The notes: generated by a model not told the origin, from the letters alone. Counted from the stretch's first letter, positions 35,019 to 44,566 are shown. The stretch is 56,719 nt of DNA from Tardiphaga sp. (GCA_014377915.1 JACMOT010000452.1:1-56719); one strand, 5' to 3'. Program-made: numbers and translations.

Positions 35019-35636
35019 TCATAAAACCAACTGCCCTGCGTCAAATCGTATGCCCTTCGCGGGTTGCGCGAAACAAATAGCGACAAGCTTGACGAATGGC
35101 TGCGGTTCGATTTCGACCGCTGTGCATGATGTTCCGAGAATTGCCGTATCATGTTGCCGCAGCAGATTGGTGGTCGGGCCTGCCTGAATCGTTGCCGCAC
35201 CACGCTCAACAAAAATGACGCGCAGCGCGGTGCTCGCGGGAAAGATGTGAGGGCATTTCAGATCAAGGCGGCTGGCGCTGTGCTGATATGTCTCACGCCG
35301 GCTCATGATATTCAGGTCGAGGATGGGCCCGCTTACCAGCATAGCGTCGGTAGTCACGTCGCCCCGAAACGCGTAGGGATCGGAATTACGCTCCAGACAC
35401 ACAGCATCGTGATGACGCCCGGCGAGGATCATGCCGTTGCCTTCAAGTAGCAAGAGTGTCCGATCGATGCCAGGGAAGCGCGAGAATGGCCCATCAGCGG
35501 CGACGTGAGCCATGCTGATGCGCCAGTCGAAGTCATCAAGCGACGCGGCACCCGGGGAGATTGCGATCTCCGTGGTAAATCCCATGCCGTTTTTCCACGG
35601 CATATCCCGGTAATTCGCCGCCCGCAAAATCCGCAT
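35019..35636 (-). CDS. hutD: HutD / Ves-like cupin protein of histidine catabolism
   Basis: A 205-residue protein from the ATG at 35634-35636 (MRILRAANYRDMPWKNGMGFTTEIA), with the HutD signature WKNGMG.T.EIA and the double-cupin features FDWRISMAHVAADGPFSRFPGIDRTLLLLEG. HutD of Pseudomonas is thought to bind formylglutamate or a related intermediate and limit over-induction of hut genes; it is not an enzyme of the pathway. It starts one base after the hutU stop codon, so the two are co-transcribed. Confidence 0.9.
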   Translation of the reverse strand: MRILRAANYRDMPWKNGMGFTTEIAISPGAASLDDFDWRISMAHVAADGPFSRFPGIDRTLLLLEGNGMILAGRHHDAVCLERNSDPYAFRGDVTTDAMLVSGPILDLNIMSRRETYQHSASRLDLKCPHIFPASTALRVIFVERGAATIQAGPTTNLLRQHDTAILGTSCTAVEIEPQPFVKLVAICFAQPAKGIRFDAGQLVL

Positions 35637-35637
35637 G

Positions 35638-37302
35638 CTAGCCAAGGCTCGGCAGGTTCAGCCCGTATTCTCCGGCGCAGGCGATCGCGGATTCGTACCC
35701 GGCATCGGCATGGCGCATCACGCCGCTGGCGGGATCGTTCCACAGCACCCGCTCGATCCGCCTCGCCGCTTCCGGCGTGCCGTCGGCGACAATCACCATG
35801 CCGGCGTGCTGTGAAAAACCCATGCCGACGCCGCCACCATGATGCAGCGACACCCAGGTCGCACCCGACGCGCAATTCAGCAGCGCGTTGAGCAGCGGCC
35901 AGTCGGAGACGGCGTCGGAGCCGTCCTGCATCGCCTCGGTCTCGCGGTTCGGGCTGGCGACGGAGCCGGAATCGAGATGGTCGCGGCCGATCACGATCGG
36001 GCCCTTCAGTTCTCCGGATGCCACCATCTCGTTGAAGGCAAGCCCGAGCCGATGCCGGTCACCGAGGCCGACCCAACAGATTCGTGCCGGCAGGCCCTGA
36101 AACTGGATACGTGCTCGCGCCATGTCGAGCCAGTTCACCAGCGCCTTGTTGTCCGACAGGATTTCCTTGACCTTGGCGTCGGTCTTGTAGATGTCCTCCG
36201 GGTCGCCGGACAGTGCGACCCAGCGGAACGGGCCGATGCCGCGGCAGAACAGCGGCCGGATATAGGCAGGTACAAAGCCCGGAAAATCGAACGCGTTGGC
36301 GACACCTTCTTCCTTGGCCATCTGCCGGATGTTGTTGCCGTAATCGACGGTCGGCACCCCCATTTTATGGAAATCCAGCATGGCACGGACATGTTCGCCC
36401 ATCGATTGGCGCGAGGCCTGCTCGACCGATTTCGGGTTGCTGGTGCGCCTGTCTTCCCATTCCGACAGGCTCCAGCCCTTGGGCAGATAGCCATTAATCG
36501 GATCGTGTGCGGAGGTCTGGTCGGTGACGACATCCGGCTTAACGCCGCGGCGAACCAGCTCGGGGAAAATGTCCGCGGCATTACCGAGCACACCGACCGA
36601 GATCGGCTTCTTGTCATTCTTCGCCTGTTCGATGATCGCCAGCGCCTCGTCGAGATCCTTGGCCTGGACGTCGAGATAGCCGCTCTTCAGCCGCATCTCG
36701 ATCCGGCTTGGCTGGCATTCCACTGCGAGGCAGGATGCGCCAGCCATCGTCGCCGCCAGCGGCTGCGCGCCGCCCATGCCGCCAAGGCCCGCGGTAAGAA
36801 TCCAGCGACCGCCGAGATCGCCATTGTAGTGCTGCCGGCCGATCTCGACGAAGGTTTCGTAGGTGCCCTGCACGATGCCCTGCGAGCCGATATAGATCCA
36901 GGAACCGGCCGTCATCTGGCCGTACATCATCAGGCCCTTGCGATCGAGCTCGTTGAAATGCTCCCAGGTGGCCCAGCGCGGTACCAGATTGGAATTGGCG
37001 ATCAGCACGCGCGGCGCATCGGCATGGGTACGAAACACGCCGACCGGCTTACCGGACTGCACCAGCAGTGTCTCGTCGCTCTCGAGCTTGCGCAGCGCGG
37101 TGACGATCTGGTCAAAGCTCTCCCAGTTGCGCGCGGCTCGGCCGATGCCGCCATATACCACCAGTTCGTTGGGGTTTTCCGCGACTTCCGGATCGAGGTT
37201 GTTCATCAGCATCCGCAGCGGCGCTTCGGTGAGCCAGCTCTTGGCGGTGAGCTCGGCCCCGCGCGGGCTGCGCACGATCCGGGCGTTCTTGCTGCGGTCC
37301 AT
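35638..37302 (-). CDS. hutU: Urocanate hydratase
   Basis: A 554-residue urocanase from the ATG at 37300-37302, with AGGA 11 bases upstream. The frame stays open further upstream, but there it overlaps hutI and does not resemble the family. NAD+ binding is shown by [20 protein letters not shown], with [28 protein letters not shown] and a conserved Cys in [13 protein letters not shown]. It converts urocanate to imidazolone propionate, step two of histidine breakdown. It lies 10 bases after hutI. The usual neighbour hutH is not present. Confidence 0.97.
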   Translation of the reverse strand: MDRSKNARIVRSPRGAELTAKSWLTEAPLRMLMNNLDPEVAENPNELVVYGGIGRAARNWESFDQIVTALRKLESDETLLVQSGKPVGVFRTHADAPRVLIANSNLVPRWATWEHFNELDRKGLMMYGQMTAGSWIYIGSQGIVQGTYETFVEIGRQHYNGDLGGRWILTAGLGGMGGAQPLAATMAGASCLAVECQPSRIEMRLKSGYLDVQAKDLDEALAIIEQAKNDKKPISVGVLGNAADIFPELVRRGVKPDVVTDQTSAHDPINGYLPKGWSLSEWEDRRTSNPKSVEQASRQSMGEHVRAMLDFHKMGVPTVDYGNNIRQMAKEEGVANAFDFPGFVPAYIRPLFCRGIGPFRWVALSGDPEDIYKTDAKVKEILSDNKALVNWLDMARARIQFQGLPARICWVGLGDRHRLGLAFNEMVASGELKGPIVIGRDHLDSGSVASPNRETEAMQDGSDAVSDWPLLNALLNCASGATWVSLHHGGGVGMGFSQHAGMVIVADGTPEAARRIERVLWNDPASGVMRHADAGYESAIACAGEYGLNLPSLG

Positions 37303-37312
37303 CGTAAATTTC

Positions 37313-38539
37313 CTAGCTCGGTGATATGGCGGCCGACCGGCCATGCCAGACGCGCGCGTGAAGCGGATTGAAACCGATCCGGTAAACCAGCTCGGCGGGC
37401 TGTTCGATGTCCCAGATCGCGAGGTCGCAGAATTTGCCGGGCTCCAGCGTGCCGATGTCGCCGAGTTTACCAAGCGCACGCGCGGCCTCGCGGGTGACGC
37501 CGATCAGACATTCATCGACCGTGAGCCGAAACAAGGTCGCGGCCATGTTCATGGCCAGCAGCAGCGAGGTCAGCGGCGAGGTGCCCGGGTTGGAATCGGT
37601 GGCCAGCGCCAGATGCGTGCCATGCTTGCGAAACAGCTCGATCGGTGGCGCCTGGGTCTCGCGCAGCGCGTAATACGCCCCCGGCAGCACCACCGCGACG
37701 GTACCAGTCCTGGTCAGCGCCACCACGCCGTCTTCGTCGGTATGTTCGAGGTGATCGGCCGACAGCGCGCCATGTTCGGCGGCGAGCCTCGCGCCATGCA
37801 GGTTGGAGAGCTGGTCGGCATGCAACTTGACCGGCAAGCCGAAGGATTTCGCGGTCGCGAATACTCTTGCGGTCTGCTCCGGGGAGAACGCGATGCCCTC
37901 GCAGAACGCATCGACGGCGTCGACGAGTTTCAAGGCGGCGATTGCCGGCAGCATCTCGTTGCAGACTCGCTCGATATACGCGTCCTTGTCGCCATTGGCC
38001 TCCGGCGGCAGCGCATGGGCGCCGAGAAACGACGTCACGACGGAAACGGCCCGCGCATGACCGAGTTGCCGAGCCGCGCGCAGGCTGCGGATTTCGGTTT
38101 CCAGATCGAGACCGTAGCCGGATTTGATCTCGATGGTGGTGACGCCCTCGGCGATTAAATGATCCAGCCGTTTCAAGCCGCTGGCAACCAGCTCGGCTTC
38201 GCTCGCCGCGCGCGTCGCCTTCATACTGGCAGCAATGCCGCCGCCAGCGCGGGAGATTTCCTCGTAGGTCGCGCCTTGCAGTCGCATCGCGAATTCATTG
38301 GCGCGGTGACCGCCGAAGATCAGATGGGTATGGCAATCAACCAGGCCCGGTGTGATCCAACGGCCGCCACAGTCAATTCGATCGACCGCGTCGGTCGAAG
38401 GCAAGTCTGTCGCGGCGCCGACAAACACGATCCGGCCATCCAGCGCGGCGACGCAGCCATCCTCGATGGTACCAAGACCTGGCCGTTCCGGCGCCATGGT
38501 CGCCAGTCGGGCGTTGCTCCAAAGGGTATCAAAGCGCAT
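37313..38539 (-). CDS. hutI: Imidazolonepropionase
   Basis: A 408-residue amidohydrolase converting imidazolone propionate to N-formimino-glutamate. Metal ligands are in [10 protein letters not shown]; further motifs are [40 protein letters not shown], and [14 protein letters not shown] with the last Asp ligand. The ATG at 38537-38539 begins [14 protein letters not shown]. It is the first gene of the leftward hutI-hutU-hutD unit and diverges from hutF across a 77-base gap holding a HutC-type operator. Confidence 0.96.
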   Translation of the reverse strand: MRFDTLWSNARLATMAPERPGLGTIEDGCVAALDGRIVFVGAATDLPSTDAVDRIDCGGRWITPGLVDCHTHLIFGGHRANEFAMRLQGATYEEISRAGGGIAASMKATRAASEAELVASGLKRLDHLIAEGVTTIEIKSGYGLDLETEIRSLRAARQLGHARAVSVVTSFLGAHALPPEANGDKDAYIERVCNEMLPAIAALKLVDAVDAFCEGIAFSPEQTARVFATAKSFGLPVKLHADQLSNLHGARLAAEHGALSADHLEHTDEDGVVALTRTGTVAVVLPGAYYALRETQAPPIELFRKHGTHLALATDSNPGTSPLTSLLLAMNMAATLFRLTVDECLIGVTREAARALGKLGDIGTLEPGKFCDLAIWDIEQPAELVYRIGFNPLHARVWHGRSAAISPS

Positions 38540-38567
38540 GGCGAGCTGCCGCTATTTCAGGACATCG

Positions 38568-38581
38568 TATGTCTATACATA
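38568..38581. promoter_or_regulatory. Predicted HutC operator in the hutI-hutF divergent gap
   Basis: TATGTCTATACATA is an inverted repeat (TATGT / ACATA). Its core TGTC-TA-TACA differs by one base from the TGTA-N2-TACA site known for HutC in Pseudomonas. It lies 28 bases before hutI and 35 before hutF, placed to control both directions. Confidence 0.75.
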
Positions 38582-38616
38582 ATCAGCGCTCTGGCTTATT
38601 GTCGAGTGTCTTTTGA

Positions 38617-40014
38617 ATGCATCGAATGGATGCCATGCGCGCAGACGCTTCTGCAAAACAGCTGTTCCTGCGACATGCGCTGCTGCCCGGCGGCTGGGCA
38701 TGCGACGTGCTGCTGTCGATCGAAAACGGCTTTGTCACGTCGGTTGCCGAAAATGCCAGCAGCGCTGGCGCCGAAATCATCAGCGGGGTCGCGCTGCCCG
38801 GCCTGCCCAATCTGCATAGTCACGCGTTCCAGCGCGGCATGGCGGGTCTGACTGAAATCCGCGGCGCCACGCAGGACAGTTTCTGGACGTGGCGGCAATT
38901 GATGTATCGTTTTCTAGATGCGCTGACGCCGGATGATGTCGAGGCGATCGCCACCTTTGCCTATGCCGAAATGCTGGAGGCTGGCTTTACCTCGGTCGCC
39001 GAATTTCATTATCTGCACCATGACGAGCACGGTCGGCCGTATGCCGACCTCGGCGAAATGGCCGGCCGTCTCGCGGCCGCGGCGAACGCGACCGGCATCG
39101 GGATAACACTGCTGCCGTCATTCTACAATTTCAGCTCGTTCGGTGGCGCGGCGGCGATCCATGGCCAGCGCCGCTTCACCAATGATCCCACGCGCTTCCT
39201 CGCGCTGCTGGAAAAGTCGCGCGCCGCGATCGCGGGCGTCGATGACGCCGTCATCGGCATTGCGCCGCATTCGCTGCGCGCGATCACACCGGCGACGCTT
39301 CATGAAGTGCTGGCCTCGTTTCCGCACGGGCCGATCCATATCCACGTTGCCGAGCAGGTCAAGGAAGTCGAGGATTGTGTCGCCTGGTCCGGCCAGACAC
39401 CCGTGGCCTGGCTGCTCGATCATGAGTCTGTCGATCAGCGGTGGGTGTTGATACACGCCACTCACATGACGGTCGAAGAGGCGGCCGGTGTTGCTGCTTC
39501 GGGCGCGACGATCGGACTGTGTCCGCTGACGGAAGCCAGTCTGGGCGACGGCATTTTTGCGGGGCCTTCGTTCCTGAACGCCGGCGGCAGGTTCGGGGTG
39601 GGCACCGATTCCAACATCGAGATCACCGCGCCCGGCGAATTGAAGCAGCTCGAATACAGCCAGCGACTGCGCTATCGCATCCGCAACGTGGTGGCGCGCA
39701 ACGAAGGGCAATCGACCGGCCGTGCATTGTACGAACATGCGCTGGCTGGCGGTGCGCGGGCGGTCGGCCGCGCGGTTGGGTCGCTCGCGGTCGGTCAGCG
39801 CGCCGATTTGGTGGTCCTCGACCTCGCGCATCCCGATCTGGCCGCCGTCAGCGGCGATCGCTGGCTGGACGCCTATACGTTTGTGGCGGGACGATCGGCG
39901 ATATCCACCGTCTGGGTCGCGGGCCGCCAGGTCGTCGAAGCCGGCCGGCACCGGCGGCATGGGGCCATCGTCGCGCGCTATCAGCGCACGATGAAACGAC
40001 TGGTTGACCTGTGA
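38617..40014 (+). CDS. hutF: Formimidoylglutamate deiminase
   Basis: A 465-residue amidohydrolase of the HutF group, converting formimino-glutamate to formyl-glutamate and ammonia. Metal ligands lie in LPNLHSHAFQRGMAG (H-x-H), HIHVAEQ and HATHMT, and the final Asp in GVGTDSNIEI. ATSDSFWTWR-type residues near 85-95 match the family. HutF indicates the five-step pathway, which then needs HutG. In-frame ATGs at 38617, 38626 and 38635 have no strong ribosome site, so the start is uncertain. Its stop overlaps the hutC ATG by one base. Confidence 0.94.
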   Translation: MHRMDAMRADASAKQLFLRHALLPGGWACDVLLSIENGFVTSVAENASSAGAEIISGVALPGLPNLHSHAFQRGMAGLTEIRGATQDSFWTWRQLMYRFLDALTPDDVEAIATFAYAEMLEAGFTSVAEFHYLHHDEHGRPYADLGEMAGRLAAAANATGIGITLLPSFYNFSSFGGAAAIHGQRRFTNDPTRFLALLEKSRAAIAGVDDAVIGIAPHSLRAITPATLHEVLASFPHGPIHIHVAEQVKEVEDCVAWSGQTPVAWLLDHESVDQRWVLIHATHMTVEEAAGVAASGATIGLCPLTEASLGDGIFAGPSFLNAGGRFGVGTDSNIEITAPGELKQLEYSQRLRYRIRNVVARNEGQSTGRALYEHALAGGARAVGRAVGSLAVGQRADLVVLDLAHPDLAAVSGDRWLDAYTFVAGRSAISTVWVAGRQVVEAGRHRRHGAIVARYQRTMKRLVDL

Positions 40015-40766
40015 TGGTCGCGGTCCGTGCGCGAAAAACCGGGGCCGTGCCGCAGGCGCTGTATCAGCGCATTCGTGCCGACCTTGAAGAGAAGATCATG
40101 TCGGGGCGCTGGCCGCCCGGCCATCGCATTCCGTTCGAGCATGAACTGGTCGACACCTATAATTGCTCGCGGATGACGGTCAACAAGGTGCTGTCGGGCC
40201 TGGCAGACGCCGGTGTGATCGAGCGCAAGCGCGGGGTAGGCAGCTTTGTGGCAAAGCCGCTGGTGCAATCGGCGGTGCTGCATATTCCCGATATCCAGGC
40301 AGAGATAGCCAAGCGCGGTGAGAGTTACGGCTACGAATTGCTGGCTCGCCGGCGACGCGCGGCGACCGCGGATGATATTGCCCGGCTCGGCATCGGAGCA
40401 CGCTGCGATGTGCTGTCGCTGCGCTGCCGGCACATTGCCAAAGGGCGTCCATTCGCGCTGGAAGAGCGGTTGATCAATCTCGACGTGGTGCCGCTCGCCG
40501 CCGATATTGATTTCAGGCAAGTGCCGCCGGGCACCTGGCTGCTCGGCCACGTGCCGTGGAATGAAGCCGAGCACCGTATCACCGCCTCGCTGGTCGATCT
40601 GCCTACGGCGAAGGCGCTGGCGCTGGATCCACCGGCCGCGTGCCTCGTCGTCGAGCGGCGTACCTGGCGCAAGCGCAAGATCATTACCGCGGTGCGCGTC
40701 AGCTATCCGAGCGATCTATACCAGCTCACCGCGCGCTTCACGCCGGCGACGCGATCATGGCGCTGA
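40014..40766 (+). CDS. hutC: Histidine utilisation repressor, GntR/HutC family
   Basis: A 250-residue regulator. The N-terminal GntR winged helix covers about residues 10-75 (LYQRIRADLEEKIMSGRWPPGHRIPFEHELVDTYNCSRMTVNKVLSGLADAGVI), and the UTRA ligand domain about 95-240 ends with YPSDLYQLTARFTP, highly characteristic of HutC. HutC represses hut genes until urocanate binds. A GTG at 40011 is an alternative start; the ATG at 40014 overlaps the hutF stop as TGATG. A matching operator lies upstream of hutF. Confidence 0.94.
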   Translation: MVAVRARKTGAVPQALYQRIRADLEEKIMSGRWPPGHRIPFEHELVDTYNCSRMTVNKVLSGLADAGVIERKRGVGSFVAKPLVQSAVLHIPDIQAEIAKRGESYGYELLARRRRAATADDIARLGIGARCDVLSLRCRHIAKGRPFALEERLINLDVVPLAADIDFRQVPPGTWLLGHVPWNEAEHRITASLVDLPTAKALALDPPAACLVVERRTWRKRKIITAVRVSYPSDLYQLTARFTPATRSWR

Positions 40767-40875
40767 TGATGCCCCTGCGCGAATGGTTCTGCGGTCCACC
40801 AGCCGTCGAATTGACTCTGGCAATCCGCCATGCTGCCATGCCGCATAATTTCACACTTCTGCTGAGGAGAGTTTC

Positions 40876-41820
40876 ATGAAACTTATCGGAATTTCCGCGG
40901 CCGCGATGCTGGCGGCGCTGGTAGCGACACCGGCCGCGGCGCAGACAAAGGTGACAATCGCGATCTCCGGCTGGACCGGCTTCGCGCCGCTGACCCTGGC
41001 CAAGGAGGCCGGTATCTTCGCGAAGAATGGCGTTGACGTTACGATCAAGAAGGTCCCGCAGGCGAGCCGCCATCTGGCAATCGCGTCCGGCGACGTGCAG
41101 TGCGCTGCCACCACGGTAGAGACCTGGATCGTCTGGAATGCCAATGGCGTCGCGACCACGCAGTTGTTTCAGCTCGACAAGTCTTACGGCGCCGATGGCA
41201 TGGTCGTGAAATCAGGCATCGCTTCCATCAAGGACCTGAAGGGCAAGACCGTTGCCGCTTCTGCTCCCGGCACCGCGCCGTATTTCACGTTAGCCTGGTT
41301 TCTGAAGAAGAACGGCATGTCGATGAAAGATGTCAGCGTCGTGAACATGGAGCCGGGCGCGGCCGCGCAGGCCTTCATCGCCGGGCAGAATGATGCCGCG
41401 ATGACCTACGAGCCCTATCTCTCGGCGGTGCGCGAGAAGCCGGAGGCCGGCAAGATCATTGCCACCACGCTGGACTATCCGATGATCATGGACACGTTCG
41501 GATGTACGCCCAAATTCATCGCCGAAAACGAGAGCGCGGTGAAGGCGTTGACCAAGAGCTATTTCGACGCGGTGGCGATGATCAAGGCCGAGCAGGACAA
41601 GTCCTACGAGATCATGGGCGCCGACGTGAAGCAGACCGGCGAGAAGTTCGGCAGCTCCGCGCAGTATCTGCGGTGGCAGGATCAGGATCAGAACAAGAAA
41701 TTCTTTGCCGGGGATTTCCAGGCGTTCTCCAAGGAAGCCGCCGAATTACTACTCGAAATCGGTGTCATCAAGGAAATTCCGGATCTCACCAAGATCGTTG
41801 ATACACGCTTCATTCAGTAG
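40876..41820 (+). CDS. ABC transporter substrate-binding protein, NitT/TauT (NMT1-like) family
   Basis: A 314-residue periplasmic protein with a signal peptide (ISAAAMLAALVATPAAA, cleavage before QTK). The mature part follows the SsuA/ThiY/NMT1 pattern: TGFAPLTLAKEAGIFAKNGVDV, the ASGDVQCAATTVETW loop, LKGKTVAASAPGTAPYF and NDAAMTYEPYLS. GAGGAG precedes the ATG. It is followed by a permease and an ATPase and preceded by hutC. Ligands of this family include nitrate, taurine, sulfonates and pyrimidines; histidine importers in hut loci are normally of other families, so the ligand is uncertain. Confidence 0.92.
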   Translation: MKLIGISAAAMLAALVATPAAAQTKVTIAISGWTGFAPLTLAKEAGIFAKNGVDVTIKKVPQASRHLAIASGDVQCAATTVETWIVWNANGVATTQLFQLDKSYGADGMVVKSGIASIKDLKGKTVAASAPGTAPYFTLAWFLKKNGMSMKDVSVVNMEPGAAAQAFIAGQNDAAMTYEPYLSAVREKPEAGKIIATTLDYPMIMDTFGCTPKFIAENESAVKALTKSYFDAVAMIKAEQDKSYEIMGADVKQTGEKFGSSAQYLRWQDQDQNKKFFAGDFQAFSKEAAELLLEIGVIKEIPDLTKIVDTRFIQ

Positions 41821-41835
41821 TCACCGGCCTCTCCC

Positions 41836-41931
41836 CGTCATTGCGAGGAGCGAAGCGACGCGGCAATCCAGAAGCCACGAACTCGGCAAGAACGGGATTG
41901 CTTCGTCGCCAAGAGGCTCTTCGCAATGACG
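41836..41931. repeat. Palindromic intergenic repeat (Bradyrhizobium-type REP-like element)
   Basis: A 96-base imperfect palindrome bounded by CGTCATTGCG and CGCAATGACG, with internal arms GGCAATCC and GGATTGCTTCG. It folds into a long hairpin between the binding-protein and permease genes. I recall many intergenic elements of this type in Bradyrhizobium and Rhodopseudomonas genomes. Here it could trim the message and raise the binding-protein level over the permease. Confidence 0.85.
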
Positions 41932-41959
41932 TGGAGCAGCATGAATATTAAGCGATAAC

Positions 41960-42733
41960 ATGAAACCGCTCGCTCCCGTTTCCTCCTCCGCGCGCGTCGT
42001 GCTCGGCATATTTTTTTTCGTGCTGTTCGTCGCGGCGTGGTCCTACGCCACGTTCGGCGGCTTCGTCTCGAAGACCTTTCTCGCCAACCCCTGGACCATG
42101 CTGAACGACGGCTGGTGGTTGCTGACCAAGCAGGGATTTTTGTTCGATATCGGCATGACGATCTGGCGCGTGCTTGGCGGATTCGTGCTGGCCGCGCTTG
42201 TCGCCGTGCCGCTGGGCATCTTGATGGGGGCCTACAAGTCGGTCGAAGCCTTTCTCGAGCCGTTCGTGTCTTTCGCGCGCTATCTGCCGGCCTCGGCGTT
42301 CATCCCGCTGCTGATCCTGTGGGCTGGCATCGGCGAGTTGCAGAAACTGCTGGTGATCTTCATCGGCTCGGTATTCCAGATCATCCTGATGGTCGCGGTG
42401 ACGGTCGGCAGCGTGCGGCGCGATCTGGTCGAGGCCTCGTTGACGCTCGGCGCGCGCGACGTCGGCGTGTTGAAGCGCGTGTTGATACCGTCGGCGGCAC
42501 CGGGGATCGCCGAAATCCTGCGCCTGGTGCTCGGCTGGGCCTGGACCTATGTCATCGTCGCCGAACTGATCGGCTCGTCCTCGGGCATCGGCCATATGAT
42601 CATCGACAGCCAGGCGTTGCTGGCCACCGGCCAGATCATTTTTGGCATCATCGTGATCGGCGTCATCGGCCTGATCTCCGACTACGCCTTCAAGGCCGCG
42701 AACCGTGCGATGTTTCCGTGGAGCCTGATTTGA
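41960..42733 (+). CDS. ABC transporter permease, NitT/TauT family
   Basis: A 257-residue membrane protein with about six helices and the permease motif EASLTLGARDVGVLKRVLIPSAAPGI (EAA loop) near residues 160-190. It starts 139 bases after the binding-protein gene, the gap being filled mostly by a palindromic repeat. The stop overlaps the ATPase start as TTGA. It should form the channel of the transporter beside hutC. Confidence 0.92.
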   Translation: MKPLAPVSSSARVVLGIFFFVLFVAAWSYATFGGFVSKTFLANPWTMLNDGWWLLTKQGFLFDIGMTIWRVLGGFVLAALVAVPLGILMGAYKSVEAFLEPFVSFARYLPASAFIPLLILWAGIGELQKLLVIFIGSVFQIILMVAVTVGSVRRDLVEASLTLGARDVGVLKRVLIPSAAPGIAEILRLVLGWAWTYVIVAELIGSSSGIGHMIIDSQALLATGQIIFGIIVIGVIGLISDYAFKAANRAMFPWSLI

Positions 42734-43515
42734 GCAAGCTGGTCATCGATAATGTGTCGCGGATCTTTCCGCCAGTTCGCGGCGGCGCGCCGACGCGCGC
42801 GCTGGAGCCGACCAACCTCGCCGTCGAGGATAATGATTTCGTCACCATTCTCGGCCCGAGCGGCTGCGGCAAGTCGACGTTGCTGCGCATGGTGGCCGGA
42901 CTGGATACGCCGACCACCGGCCGCATCCTGCTGGACGGCAAGGCCATCACCGGCCCCGGGGCTGACCGCGGCATGGTATTCCAGTCCTACACGCTGTTTC
43001 CCTGGCTCACGGTGTCGGAGAACATTTCCTTCGGCTTGCGCGAGCGCGGCGTCTCGTTGCGCGAAAGAAACGCGATTGCCGGCGAGTGGCTGGAGAAGGT
43101 CGGCCTCATCAGCTTTGCCAATCATTTTCCGAAGCAATTGTCGGGCGGCATGCAGCAGCGCACCGCGATTGCCCGCGCGCTGGCCAACAGTCCGAAGATT
43201 TTGCTGCTGGACGAGCCGTTCGGCGCGCTGGACAACCAGACCCGCGCCCTGATGCAGGAGCTGCTGCTCGGGATCTGGGAGCGCGAACGCAAGACGGTGA
43301 TTTTCGTCACGCATGATATCGAGGAGGCTGTCTTCCTGGCCTCGCGCGTGGTTGTGATGTCGGCGCGGCCCGGCCGCGTCAAGGCCGATGTGACGGTCGA
43401 TCTGCCGCATCCCCGGCACTACACGGTGAAAACCAGCCCGGCATTCTCGGTGCTGAAGGCCCGGCTGACGGAGGAGATCCGCGGCGAGGCGGTGCTGGCT
43501 GCGGAAGTTCACTGA
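42730..43515 (+). CDS. ABC transporter ATP-binding protein, NitT/TauT family
   Basis: A 261-residue ATPase starting at TTG 42730, which overlaps the permease stop (TTGA); the protein reads SKLVIDNVSRIFPP after the start. Walker A is LGPSGCGKSTLL, the signature LSGGMQQRTAIARALA, Walker B ILLLDEPFGALD and the H-loop VTHDIEEAVFL. It completes the three-gene transporter. The stop directly abuts the stop of a convergent receiver gene. Confidence 0.93.
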   Translation: MSKLVIDNVSRIFPPVRGGAPTRALEPTNLAVEDNDFVTILGPSGCGKSTLLRMVAGLDTPTTGRILLDGKAITGPGADRGMVFQSYTLFPWLTVSENISFGLRERGVSLRERNAIAGEWLEKVGLISFANHFPKQLSGGMQQRTAIARALANSPKILLLDEPFGALDNQTRALMQELLLGIWERERKTVIFVTHDIEEAVFLASRVVVMSARPGRVKADVTVDLPHPRHYTVKTSPAFSVLKARLTEEIRGEAVLAAEVH

Positions 43516-43977
43516 TCAGCGTTGCGCCGGGGCGAGGCCTGCCAAGGCCTGCAGCGTGCTGATGATCTGGTGGGCGCGATACGGTTTGGCAATGAACTGC
43601 CCACCGACCGGCAGATCGCCATCATGCAGCTTGAAGTGGCCGGAGGTTGCGAGAATGCGGATCGGCGGCCATCGATCGGCGACAGCCCGGGCCAGTTTCA
43701 GGCCATTCATGGATCCGGGCATGTCGATATCGGTAAACATGATGCCAACGTCGCTGCGACTCTCCAGCACGCGCATCGCGACATCGGCGTTCTCTGCTTC
43801 GATCACCTGAAAACCGGCTTCCTCGATTATCTCGGCGGCATGCATGCGCAGCAGCGTGTCGTCCTCTACGATCAGGATAACGGCGCGACCTGTGGCGGTG
43901 TCGCTCGCAGTGGTATGGTGATGGGCGCTCCCGTGCGCAGGGAGGGCGGATTGAAGTCTTCGACTTGCAAAGGTCAT
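43516..43977 (-). CDS. Single-domain response regulator (CheY-like receiver)
   Basis: About 153 residues from the ATG at 43975-43977, with AAGGA upstream (a TTG at 44001 is less likely). After a variable N-terminus, the receiver domain has ILIVEDDTLLRMHAAEII, the phosphorylated Asp in GIMFTDIDMPGSMNGLKLA, the Ser switch in ILATSGH and the Lys in FIAKPYRAHQI. There is no output domain. Similar stand-alone receivers in rhizobia pair with HWE/HisKA2 kinases; no kinase is adjacent, so the pathway is unknown. Confidence 0.9.
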   Translation of the reverse strand: MTFASRRLQSALPAHGSAHHHTTASDTATGRAVILIVEDDTLLRMHAAEIIEEAGFQVIEAENADVAMRVLESRSDVGIMFTDIDMPGSMNGLKLARAVADRWPPIRILATSGHFKLHDGDLPVGGQFIAKPYRAHQIISTLQALAGLAPAQR

Positions 43978-44125
43978 TTGGATGAATCCTTGCTCACTCA
44001 ACCGACGCTGAGCGCGGCTCTATGTCATGAAAATGACTTAGGCTAAGCAACCAATGCAGGGATCGTTCCGGACGCGCCGCGGAAGCGGAATATCGGTATT
44101 CCGCGCGGGCTTTTGCCCCCGACAG

Positions 44126-44566
44126 CTACCGCGTGCTGGTGTCGATGCGGTCTCTTACTACCTTGAACACGCCGTGCGCCGTGGCAACGATACGATCGTC
44201 GACACGAATTTCGGTGCTCATGAAGATCAGACTCTTGGTTGTGCGCAATGCTTTTGGCCGCGATACCATCAGCTCGCCGATCCGCGCCGCGTCGACGAAG
44301 TACGTGTCCATCTGCACCGTGGCAAGTGCGTCGGCGCCCGAAATCGCACGTGCCGTCATGCCGCAGCTGCGATCTGCCAGCGTCATCAGCACGCCGCCCT
44401 GGACCACGCCGCGTCGATTGCGGTGCTTGTCCTCTCCGAGGATTGCGAACTCGTAGGATTCATCCGATCTTCGATGCCAGAACGGCCCGACCAGCTTGAT
44501 GAAGCCGTCGTCTTGCATGATGCTCCAGCCGGCGGCCTCGAGCCCGGCCTGTGCCGCGTCGGTCAT
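44126..44566 (-). CDS. PaaI family hotdog thioesterase
   Basis: A 146-residue hotdog-fold protein with the family core NRRGVVQGGVLMTLADRSCGMTARAI and a strand VQMDTYFVDAARIGELMV. PaaI-type enzymes hydrolyse acyl-CoA or aryl-CoA thioesters. AAGGACACCC precedes the ATG. It lies 20 bases after the aldo/keto reductase gene on the same strand, so the two are probably an operon. The exact acyl group is unknown. Confidence 0.9.
   Translation of the reverse strand: MTDAAQAGLEAAGWSIMQDDGFIKLVGPFWHRRSDESYEFAILGEDKHRNRRGVVQGGVLMTLADRSCGMTARAISGADALATVQMDTYFVDAARIGELMVSRPKALRTTKSLIFMSTEIRVDDRIVATAHGVFKVVRDRIDTSTR

Noticed and set aside
35839..37371. 510-codon open frame opposite hutU
   Set aside because: hutU is an unmistakable conserved enzyme on the other strand; the antisense product has no domain and is a by-product of GC-rich codon use.
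40811..40849. TTGACT and CATAAT before the substrate-binding protein gene
   Set aside because: The spacing is 27 bases, too long for a sigma-70 promoter.
42682..43512. 276-codon open frame opposite the ABC ATPase
   Set aside because: The sense strand has all ATPase motifs; the antisense frame has none.
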